From: an uncultured bacterium
GTDB lineage: Bacteria > Verrucomicrobiota > Kiritimatiellia > CAIKKV01
DNA length: 12,727 nt
Assembly: GCA_903828035.1 (NCBI GenBank)
Contig: CAIKKV010000338.1
Location: forward strand, 1 to 12,727
Reading direction: 5' to 3'
The translations under genes were made by a program, and so were the position numbers. Positions 1 to 5,846 of the stretch are shown piece after piece (position 1 is the stretch's first letter; the number at the start of each line of letters is the position of its first letter). The notes beneath the pieces were generated by a model. It did no database searches, was not told the DNA's origin, and worked only from the letters and a program-made list of their open reading frames with translations.

Positions 1-218
1 CAGGTTGCAAATGAATTTTTAATCTTTAGGCACGGGAATCAAATCGGCAACAATAAGGTTCCATCTCGAGGGACCGCGACGGCCACCTTAAAACGATCAG
101 CCAAATGTCGATGGGTTTTTCTCCGGATCATGCCATGCGGCGTTCCGGCTGATTGTTATTGCTTGTAAAAAACATTTCATTGTAAGTTACGATTTTACCG
201 CATAAACAAGGAATCGCC
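1..218. other. AT-richer non-coding leader upstream of the lyase gene
   Basis: No credible gene is visible here; base composition is clearly more AT-rich than the rest of the window, especially 150-210. A weak sigma-70-like pair, TTGCTT at 159-164 and TGTAAG at 181-186 with a 16-base spacer, could drive the lyase gene. The match is poor, so I do not call it as a promoter. The left edge may hold the 3' flank of a gene outside the window. Confidence 0.4.
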
Positions 219-3200
219 ATGAATAAAGGCATGCGAATCGGAGCGGTGAGCGTCCTCTTCCTGCAGTTCATCCACGCCGCTATAGCGCAGGATTCGGTTC
301 GTTTTCTGGAGGGCGCTCCGGCGGATTCCCTTTTTACGGCCCAAGGGGGCTCATGGGGCGTGGCGACCAACGAGAATGAGCCCGTGCTGCGCTGGCAGCC
401 GGAGGCGGGGCAGACCGCCGTGCTGGAGCTGCCCCCCGGCTCCCCGCTGCTTGAGCGGATGAAATCCATGGACTGGCTGGATCTGGAGTATCGCATTGTC
501 TGCGGGCGGGTCGATGACCTCGGCCTTTCCACGCGGGGGCTGGTTTCCGGCCACCGCCGCTACAAGGTTCACAACACCGGCATTGCGCGCAGCACGACGA
601 AGACGGGCGTCTGGCACCCCTTCGACCTGGAGCTGGCCCGCCCGAATTGGTTTCCCTGGGATAACCCCGACGGCTCCGACGCCGACGTTTTCTTCCGCTT
701 TTCCGCGCTCGCCCTGGAGCCCGGCACGGTGATCGAGTTCCGGCGCATGACCGCCCATACCGGATGGCTTCAGCTGAAGCCCGACTTCGAGTTGCCGGTG
801 ACCTGGCCGTTTCCCGCCGTGCGCCCGGACGGCTCGGTGGAGTACCGGATCACGTGGCAGTTGCTCAATGCTTCCGGAAAAGCGGATATCCTCTCCGCCG
901 AATTGCTTTCCACGCACCGGCTCTTCCAGCCGGTCTTCGTGACGAACAACGTGGAGACCCGCGTCGGGGGAGTGGCGGCCGTGCCCTTTGAACTCGTGGC
1001 GGTTCTTCCCGCCGAGGCGGCCCGGACTGCGCCGGCTCTCTACACCGAGCCGCTGCGCGTGAAGTTCAGCCTTCGGAACCGGCCCGATGTGGCGGTTTAC
1101 TGGTCCGGCGATCTGGTGGCCCCCCTTCCGCCCGGAACCCGCCGGCAGGTGGTCTTCTCCGATGCCGTGATCACGGACGCGCGAACGGCTTCCAAACAGC
1201 CGACCGGGGAGCTGGCTAAAATACTGGAATTGAAAAAGGTGATCGCCGGCGCCGACGACTTCAAGTCCAAGAAGCTTCTGCAGATCCCCACCGGTTATCA
1301 ATGGCCCGGCTCGGTTTTTCCCGCGCCCTGGGTGGTGACCGACACGATGTGCCAGATCTCCAACAAAGTCACGGGCGAGGTGGAGTTCAACACCGCCCTG
1401 GCCGGGCTGGGCTGGAAAAAATACCTCGAGTATCCCGGCAATGCCGCCGAAAACCTTGGCGAGGCGTACCTGTTCACCGGCGACGAAAGCTACGCCAAAC
1501 AGGCCATTGCCTATTTTTCACTCCTGGCGCAACAGTATCCGCTGCTGCCCCTGAACAGGCCCTTTGAATTGACCTGGGCCGGCGGGCCTGCGAATCTGGG
1601 CTCTTCCCGCTGGGCCAACGGCAGCACCTACGGGGGCTCCATGTTCATGCGGCTGGAAAGCCGCCTGCTGAACATGGTTTCCGAATCGCCCTCGTGGACC
1701 GGGCAGGCGCGCGCCGCGGTTTATACCCACTTCGTGATCCCTTATTGCCAGGAGGTCATCAAGTTCAACGGCGGCATGAACAACCAGACGGATATCGGCA
1801 ATCACAACGTCCTGCTCATGGGCCTGGCGTTCAAGGATGCCGGGCTGGTCAAGTGGGCCTTGCAGCACGACGGCGGCATTCTCCCCCGGCTCACCGATAT
1901 CGATGCCGACGGGTTCTCCTCCGAGGGCCGCCCCATCAGCTACCACATGGCCGGCATGGCCGAATACATCCCTTCGCTGGCCTATCTCAAGAACTCCACG
2001 CTGGAGGTGCCTGTGCCCTGGGAGCGGCTCCTGGCGGCCATCCGCATGCCGTTCCTGCGCGCCGGGCTCAACGGCCGCATTCCCAACACGGGCGACTGCG
2101 CCCGCTGGCAGAACGCCGCACTGAATCCCCACGTTGACTACATCCTCGACTACTTTCCCCGGGAACCCTGGCTGGATCTGGTCGCCGCGGGCACTTCCCC
2201 TTCCGCCAGGATCCGCCTCTTCAAAAAGGGACAGGGCAAGCCGGACAAGGATCGCTGGAAGGTCCTTCTGTCCAAGGAACCGCAGCTCTTCCCCCATGCC
2301 GGCATGGCCATCCTGCGCACGGGGGATGCGCCCGACACGCAAATCATGGCGACCCTGGATTACGGGCTGAACGTCTACCATGGCCACCTCGACCGCCAGC
2401 AGGTCACGCTGATGGCGTACGGCAAAACATTCACCCATGGCTTTGGCAGCGTCTACAACGTCGGCGCTGGCGGCATGACCAACGGCCCCAACGTTCTGCG
2501 CGATGTGCCCTGGAACAGTTCGCTGTTCCAGAATGTCATTCTGGTGGACCAGAAAAGCCAGAATCCCGCCATCGGCAAGCTTCTGGCCTGGAGTGCGCAG
2601 CCGGCCCGGCAGGTCGCCGTGGCTCGCGTGGATGCCATCCAGCCGGGCGTCAACCACACCCGCGCGGTCGTGCTGACGGAGGGGGTTGTGATTGTCCTGG
2701 ACTGCATGGAGTCCGATTCCACCCATCAGTATGACTGGGTTTACCACAACTTTGGTGAGCTGGCGCCGGGTGCCGGCTGGACCGCCGCCCCGGCGAAGGT
2801 GGCCCTGGGCGTCGCCAAAAGCGTGGGGTATCCTGCCATTCAGGAGCTCCAGCGCCTGTCTGGAAGCGGCCCGCTTCTCTTGAACTGGGATCTTACCCGC
2901 CAGGTGGACGCCCTGAAGCCCCCGCCCGCGACCGAGGCGCTTCCCGTCATCGGCTTGGATTTCCGCCAGGTTTCCAGCCTGCCGGGCGAGGTGTATACCG
3001 GTGTGGTCGGGTTGAATAATCCCAACACCCGGACGGTGTGGGATCGCGCGCCGTCGGTTTTCCGCCGGGTCGAGGGGAAGCATGTCTTCTGGGGCACCGT
3101 GCTGGCGCCCCATGGCGCTGAATCGCCTGTGGCGGGAATGGAAGCGGAGGGGGCGGACGGCATCCGTGTGATGTTGAAAAGCGGTAAGACCGTTTCCTGC

Positions 3201-3245
3201 AGCCTATCGGGCCTGATCCGGGATTATCCCTTCAAAGGGCCCTGA
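219..3245 (+). CDS. Secreted heparinase II/III-like polysaccharide lyase
   Basis: The 1008-residue product starts with a Sec signal peptide: Lys3 and Arg6, then a hydrophobic core, with likely cleavage after the Ala-Gln near residue 24. Residues 25 to about 330 look beta-rich and are not clearly assignable. Residues about 390-690 look like the alpha/alpha-barrel of heparinase II/III and alginate lyases, with N521-N522 and N528-H529 in a conserved-looking helix and Y575-H576 in a DGFSSEGRPISYH segment, which resembles the Tyr/His catalytic site of these lyases. Residues about 700-1000 look like the beta-sandwich, opening with Y720-H-G-H-L-D-R, the HGHLD-type signature of the heparinase C domain. 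The family cleaves uronate-containing polysaccharides by beta-elimination; the actual substrate cannot be read from sequence. AAGGA at 208-212 sits six bases before ATG 219. No sulfatase, SusC/D or transporter gene lies nearby, so it is not in a visible utilisation locus. Family assignment is fairly safe; lyase activity is inferred. Confidence 0.8.
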   Translation: MNKGMRIGAVSVLFLQFIHAAIAQDSVRFLEGAPADSLFTAQGGSWGVATNENEPVLRWQPEAGQTAVLELPPGSPLLERMKSMDWLDLEYRIVCGRVDDLGLSTRGLVSGHRRYKVHNTGIARSTTKTGVWHPFDLELARPNWFPWDNPDGSDADVFFRFSALALEPGTVIEFRRMTAHTGWLQLKPDFELPVTWPFPAVRPDGSVEYRITWQLLNASGKADILSAELLSTHRLFQPVFVTNNVETRVGGVAAVPFELVAVLPAEAARTAPALYTEPLRVKFSLRNRPDVAVYWSGDLVAPLPPGTRRQVVFSDAVITDARTASKQPTGELAKILELKKVIAGADDFKSKKLLQIPTGYQWPGSVFPAPWVVTDTMCQISNKVTGEVEFNTALAGLGWKKYLEYPGNAAENLGEAYLFTGDESYAKQAIAYFSLLAQQYPLLPLNRPFELTWAGGPANLGSSRWANGSTYGGSMFMRLESRLLNMVSESPSWTGQARAAVYTHFVIPYCQEVIKFNGGMNNQTDIGNHNVLLMGLAFKDAGLVKWALQHDGGILPRLTDIDADGFSSEGRPISYHMAGMAEYIPSLAYLKNSTLEVPVPWERLLAAIRMPFLRAGLNGRIPNTGDCARWQNAALNPHVDYILDYFPREPWLDLVAAGTSPSARIRLFKKGQGKPDKDRWKVLLSKEPQLFPHAGMAILRTGDAPDTQIMATLDYGLNVYHGHLDRQQVTLMAYGKTFTHGFGSVYNVGAGGMTNGPNVLRDVPWNSSLFQNVILVDQKSQNPAIGKLLAWSAQPARQVAVARVDAIQPGVNHTRAVVLTEGVVIVLDCMESDSTHQYDWVYHNFGELAPGAGWTAAPAKVALGVAKSVGYPAIQELQRLSGSGPLLLNWDLTRQVDALKPPPATEALPVIGLDFRQVSSLPGEVYTGVVGLNNPNTRTVWDRAPSVFRRVEGKHVFWGTVLAPHGAESPVAGMEAEGADGIRVMLKSGKTVSCSLSGLIRDYPFKGP

Positions 3246-3275
3246 TTCCAGGAGCAAATGCAACAGCGTGGGCGT

Positions 3276-3357
3276 GGGTTGCGTGATGCGGGTTGCGCCG
3301 TTTCGGGCGCCAATGGGCGGCCGCTTTTGGGCTGATCCGCCATGCGCCTGGTGGCGG
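3276..3357 (+). repeat. Copy A of a dispersed intergenic repeat, with tandem 8-mer and small hairpin
   Basis: The core at 3290-3338 matches 12587-12634 in the same orientation: about 43 of 49 positions by eye, with one gap, and the last 16 bases GCTTTTGGGCTGATCC identical. Just before it, GGGTTGCG occurs twice, at 3276-3283 and 3290-3297, a 14-base period. Just after it, CCGCCA at 3337-3342 pairs with TGGCGG at 3352-3357 in a small hairpin. The core lies 44 bases past the stop of the lyase gene. The right half of the element seen at the window's end is not recognisable here, so this copy may be truncated or decayed. Confidence 0.6.
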
Positions 3358-3369
3358 CGGGTTACCAGC

Positions 3370-3526
3370 GGGGATTCGGCGTTCCGGCCGGAATCTGGCG
3401 GGCACTTTTCCGCCCTGAGGGGCGACGGCTAGGGGAGCCGGGACCATTATTCCACGTCTCCTCGCCGTCGCCCCTCATCATCGGAAAATCGCCGCGCCAT
3501 ATTCCGGCTGGCGGAACGCCGAACCC
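3370..3526. repeat. Long imperfect inverted repeat between convergent genes
   Basis: The arms are 3370-3429 and 3464-3526, with a 34-base loop. Aligning the left arm to the reverse complement of the right, roughly 50 of 60 positions match by eye. Matches include a perfect 14-base block next to the loop (TGAGGGGCGACGGC at 3416-3429 against 3464-3477) and the shared TTCGGCGTTCCG block at the outer ends. Weaker similarity continues outward to about 3360 and 3533. I saw no target-site duplication and no transposase, so a MITE-like or REP-like element is possible but unproven. It could fold as a long RNA hairpin from either strand and slow transcription between the two converging genes. Confidence 0.75.
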
Positions 3527-3536
3527 GGCTAGCCCA

Positions 3537-3578
3537 TCGCGCGCCCGGTTCGCTTCGCTCACGTCGGGCGGCGCGCGA
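3537..3578. repeat. GC-rich hairpin
   Basis: TCGCGCGC at 3537-3544 pairs perfectly with GCGCGCGA at 3571-3578, and CCG at 3545-3547 can pair with CGG at 3565-3567 across a small bulge. It directly follows the long inverted repeat and is probably part of the same repeat cluster. No T-tract follows on either side, so it is not a standard intrinsic terminator. Confidence 0.5.
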
Positions 3579-3726
3579 GATGGCTTCCGGCCAAAGCCCT
3601 CTTTGAACCACTCAAGCAATAAATATTTTCCGAGGAACGTCTCGTCGGGCGGAAAGAGGGAACCCCACGCAATCCGCTCGACAAGAGTCAATGCGGCATC
3701 ATGGCAAGATGCATGGAACTGCCTCT

Positions 3727-3743
3727 GATTCCGTTCCGGAATC
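3727..3743 (-). terminator. Perfect stem-loop one base past the methyltransferase stop codon
   Basis: GATTCCG at 3727-3733 and CGGAATC at 3737-3743 form a perfect 7-bp stem around a 3-base loop, one base beyond the minus-strand stop codon that ends at 3745. No T-run follows in the minus direction, so it is not a classical rho-independent terminator. It may stabilise the 3' end or act as a weak pause site. Confidence 0.35.
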
Positions 3744-3744
3744 C

Positions 3745-4764
3745 TCAGGCTTCGCCGCCGCGGAAGGACTCGATGAAGGCCATCCCGTATTCGTCCTTGC
3801 CGGTCAGCAGGTCGGAGGCCAGCTGGAAGTCCTTGGCCTGCGGGTCGAGCCCGTTCAGGATCTCCTTGCCGATCTGGGCCGGGTCCACGATGCCGCCGTC
3901 CGCGCCCTTTTCCACGGCCAGGTAGCTGAACACCTGGTTGATGAGCTTGCGGTTGGGCATGCCGAAGGAGATGTTGCTCAGGCCCGCCACGATGTGGATG
4001 GCCGGGCCATAGGTCTTGCGGATCGCCGCCACGGCTTCGAGGAACCGGTTTCCGTTCTCCGCGTCAACCGAGATGGGGAACACCAGCGGATCGATGTGGA
4101 TGGCCGGCAGGTCGAAGCCCTCTTTCTTGAGGAGGACCATCAGCCGCGCCACATTCGCGAGGCGTTCGTCCGTTGTGCTCGGAAGCTCTTTTTCGCCGGC
4201 CGCCGAGGCGATGACCACGGCCTTGAACTCGGCGGCGGTGCGGATGGCGTCCGTGCGCTCGAGGGAGACCGAGTTGACCATGGGGCGTCCGCGGGCGGGA
4301 TCGCAGGCGGAGAGGCCGGCGCGCAGGATTTCCGTGTTGGAGGAGTCGATGCTCATCGGGATCTTGACGGCCTTCTGGATCACATCGACCGTCCACTTCA
4401 TCAGGCGGACGCGCTCGGCGATGTCCGTGCAGAACTCGTCGACGTTGATGTCGAGATAGGTGGCGCCCTGCATTTCCTGCCGCTTCGCAAGGGCCTGCAG
4501 GTAATCAACGCCGGCGGCCTTGCCGGCCGCATCGCCATCATTGCCCTGCCAGATGGCCACGGCGCAATGCTTGACCTTGCCGTTCGCCCAGTCGCCGCCG
4601 TCGAGGAACACCTTCGGCACCGGCAGTTCGCGCGTGTCCTTGCCGGCTTTGTAGAGGATGACCTGCTCGCCCTTGGCGTTGGGAGCGACGTTCTTGCCGC
4701 CCACCTTGAAGATGCGCGTGCAGTGGATGTTTTCGCCGACGCTGATAAACGTGTCGATTTTCAT
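3745..4764 (-). CDS. Pterin-binding (methyltetrahydrofolate:corrinoid) methyltransferase-like protein
   Basis: The 339-residue product has the TIM-barrel signature of the pterin-binding family (dihydropteroate synthase, MetH folate domain, AcsE/MtgA-type methyltransferases). The expected strand ends are present in order: GATYLDINVDE with D105 and N107, PMSIDSSN with D140, MVNSVSLE with N164, IHIDPLV with D225, and GLSNISFGMPNRKLIN at 261-276. That last motif, with SN and SFG, favours the methyltransferase branch over dihydropteroate synthase, since it is the MetH/AcsE-type loop. Family members move a methyl group between tetrahydrofolate and a cob(I)alamin protein in the cytosol. Residues about 18-70 look like an insertion relative to the compact AcsE-type domain. 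Start ATG 4764 is preceded by AGGGGG with a six-base spacer and by a good promoter; an in-frame extension to 4953 would run over the neighbouring gene's end and lacks family similarity. No corrinoid protein or reactivator gene is in the window, so the partner and methyl donor are unknown. Confidence 0.85.
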   Translation of the reverse strand: MKIDTFISVGENIHCTRIFKVGGKNVAPNAKGEQVILYKAGKDTRELPVPKVFLDGGDWANGKVKHCAVAIWQGNDGDAAGKAAGVDYLQALAKRQEMQGATYLDINVDEFCTDIAERVRLMKWTVDVIQKAVKIPMSIDSSNTEILRAGLSACDPARGRPMVNSVSLERTDAIRTAAEFKAVVIASAAGEKELPSTTDERLANVARLMVLLKKEGFDLPAIHIDPLVFPISVDAENGNRFLEAVAAIRKTYGPAIHIVAGLSNISFGMPNRKLINQVFSYLAVEKGADGGIVDPAQIGKEILNGLDPQAKDFQLASDLLTGKDEYGMAFIESFRGGEA

Positions 4765-4795
4765 GGAAGTCCCCCTGTTGCTGAAAAGTGTGTTT

Positions 4796-4824
4796 ATCTT
4801 ACGGAACCTTTTCCGCCTTGTCCA
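4796..4824 (-). promoter_or_regulatory. Sigma-70-type promoter of the pterin-binding methyltransferase gene
   Basis: Read on the minus strand, TGGACA (4819-4824; 5 of 6 to TTGACA) is followed by a 17-base spacer and TAAGAT (4796-4801; 4 of 6 to TATAAT). A transcript would start near 4789 and give a leader of about 25 bases with the Shine-Dalgarno sequence. It lies wholly in the 73-base gap after the toroid gene, so the methyltransferase can be transcribed independently of that gene. Confidence 0.55.
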
Positions 4825-4837
4825 TCTTTCCCGAATC

Positions 4838-5758
4838 CTATTCCGCCAGGACGACTTGGAGGGCCAGGAGCGCGTAGCAGGTGGCGGCAAGGGTGTCGTG
4901 TTCGCCCCGGCCATCCGCAGGCGTCCAGAAAAGGGCGCCTGTTTTCGGGTCAACCTGCTGCCGGTTGATCAGGTTGCGCGCCAGGAGGGGGCGCCACGCG
5001 AGGAGCGTCCGGTCGTTGAGGGGGAGCCGGTTTTCGCCGGTTTGCGCCAGCGCCAGCGCCAGGATCAACTGGTCTTCGTAGTCCAGCGTGTCATACCGGT
5101 CCGGCGAAAAGGCATCCCTGTGGCGGGCGATCCAGCTGAAGGCGTTCCACATCGCGGGATCGTTTCGCGCGGCTCCCGCGGCCTGGAGCCCCAGCAGCAC
5201 GGAGGCGGCGTCGGCGAGGGTGGCAATCCGAACCCGGGCGAGCCGCTGGGTGGCTTCCAGGGCGGGCGGGGGGGGCGGAAGCGCGTGCAGGGCGAGCAGG
5301 CGGACGGCCAGGAGGCGGGTTTCGGAGGGAAGGGGCGTGGCCGCCAGGCGGTCGCGGAGCCCCGGCAACAGGGGCTTTAGCTCGGGACGGGCGGCGGCTT
5401 CCCGCGTCAGGGCCAGCAGGCTGAACATCATGACCGGCCCGGCGCTGTTGGTGGCCGCCCGGCCCAGCCAGGCCAGGCCGCGCCGCCGGAGGGGCTCATC
5501 CGAGGGGTTGGGGCTGCCGGCAAAGGCCAGCAACGGGAGCGCCGTGAGATCGGGACGGTCGGCCCCATCCCAGCTTCCATCGGCCCGCTGCAGGGCCGCC
5601 AGCCAGGCCAGCCCCCTGTCCAGGGCGGCCCGCGATTCGTGTGCCAAAGAGGCGTCGAGGCGGCCTGAAAACGCCTGCTCGCCGGGAATGACGGGATTGG
5701 CCGCCAGGCAGGCGAGGGCCATCCCGAACAACCCGGTTGTCATGGCGAAAAGGCGCAT
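4838..5758 (-). CDS. Secreted prenyltransferase/squalene-oxidase-repeat (alpha/alpha-toroid) protein
   Basis: The 306-residue product starts with a short signal peptide: Arg2, then a hydrophobic stretch to about residue 20, with processing near ALAC or CLAA. The mature part is all-helical and Ala/Leu-rich. It carries a clear repeat motif, GLAWLAALQRADGSWDG, with the QW-type Q57-x3-G61-x-W63. Later helical repeats and a C-terminal YALLALQ helix complete the pattern of squalene/oxidosqualene cyclase and prenyltransferase toroids. I see no DxDD cyclase motif and no prenyltransferase zinc ligands, and the protein is half the length of a full cyclase. A binding or scaffold role is therefore more likely than catalysis. 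A Pro5 run near residues 164-168 comes from a G8 tract on the plus strand. Start ATG 5758 has AAAGGA upstream with a loose spacer. It is divergent from the Memo-AMMECR1 gene across an 88-base region, so a link to that system is suggested by position only. Confidence 0.75.
   Translation of the reverse strand: MRLFAMTTGLFGMALACLAANPVIPGEQAFSGRLDASLAHESRAALDRGLAWLAALQRADGSWDGADRPDLTALPLLAFAGSPNPSDEPLRRRGLAWLGRAATNSAGPVMMFSLLALTREAAARPELKPLLPGLRDRLAATPLPSETRLLAVRLLALHALPPPPPALEATQRLARVRIATLADAASVLLGLQAAGAARNDPAMWNAFSWIARHRDAFSPDRYDTLDYEDQLILALALAQTGENRLPLNDRTLLAWRPLLARNLINRQQVDPKTGALFWTPADGRGEHDTLAATCYALLALQVVLAE
5260..5278 (+). other. G-quadruplex-type motif with an 8-G run inside the toroid gene
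   Basis: GGG runs at 5260-5262, 5264-5266 and within the unbroken G8 at 5268-5275 satisfy the four-tract G3N1-7 pattern with one- and two-base loops. The G-rich strand is the template for the minus-strand gene. The G8 run is also a slippage-prone homopolymer: a one-base change would frameshift the protein about halfway through. Confidence 0.5.
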
Positions 5759-5761
5759 AAA

Positions 5762-5775
5762 AAAGGAATTCCTTT
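5762..5775. repeat. Perfect 14-bp palindrome over the toroid gene's ribosome binding site
   Basis: AAAGGAATTCCTTT is self-complementary without a spacer. On the minus strand its first half is the likely Shine-Dalgarno sequence of the gene starting at 5758. It could be a regulator site or a chance palindrome; having no loop, it cannot form a stable hairpin by itself. Confidence 0.4.
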
Positions 5776-5780
5776 CAGAC

Positions 5781-5796
5781 TGTAATAGAATATACT
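5781..5796 (+). promoter_or_regulatory. Candidate -10 elements for the Memo-AMMECR1 operon
   Basis: Two plus-strand hexamers each match TATAAT at five of six positions: TGTAAT at 5781-5786 and TATACT at 5791-5796. Neither has a good -35 box at 16-18 bases, so the assignment is weak. They overlap the divergent promoter of the toroid gene, so polymerase or a regulator bound here could affect both directions. Confidence 0.3.
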
Positions 5797-5815
5797 TTGC
5801 CCCCGTGGGAGTCCA
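5787..5815 (-). promoter_or_regulatory. Candidate promoter of the toroid gene
   Basis: On the minus strand TGGACT (5810-5815; 4 of 6 to TTGACA) and TATTCT (5787-5792; 4 of 6 to TATAAT) are separated by exactly 17 bases. This has the same TGGAC-type -35 and spacing as the better promoter at 4796-4824. Transcription would start near 5780, upstream of the Shine-Dalgarno sequence. Confidence 0.4.
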
Positions 5816-5846
5816 GTTCAAGCGGACTTTTGATGAAGGAGCCGCC

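Larger units (their letters stand above)
3246..3744. other. Repeat-rich intergenic region without a supportable gene
   Basis: This 499-base gap lies between the convergent lyase and methyltransferase genes. Its left two-thirds are the repeat, inverted repeat and hairpin listed separately. Open frames exist on both strands: 3342-3728 plus, and 3362-3691 minus from a TTG. Both run straight through the inverted repeat, lack a Shine-Dalgarno sequence and give low-complexity, Pro/Arg/Gly-rich products. The minus frame between about 3590 and 3691 gives a more protein-like stretch of aromatic and aliphatic residues and could be a gene remnant, but I recognise no family. Confidence 0.55.

Noticed and set aside
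1518..3113. A 531-codon minus-strand open frame opposite the lyase gene
   Set aside because: It is antisense to a well-supported gene with signal peptide and conserved motifs. Its product is Gly/Arg/His-rich without family features, as expected from GC-rich antisense frames.
3362..3691. A 109-codon minus-strand open frame in the same gap
   Set aside because: It has a TTG start without a ribosome binding site and half its length is inverted repeat. Its first 30-odd residues look protein-like, so a remnant cannot be excluded, but I recognise no family.
3342..3728. A 128-codon plus-strand open frame in the repeat-rich gap
   Set aside because: It runs through both arms of the inverted repeat, has no Shine-Dalgarno sequence and gives a low-complexity product.
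3246..3744. A CRISPR array or tRNA in the largest intergenic gap
   Set aside because: There are no regularly spaced identical repeats. The hairpins do not form a cloverleaf and there is no CCA-type acceptor pattern.
5088..5846. The in-frame extension upstream of Memo-AMMECR1
   Set aside because: It overlaps the toroid gene on the other strand and is Arg/Ser/Ala-rich. A good ribosome binding site and signal peptide start at 5847.
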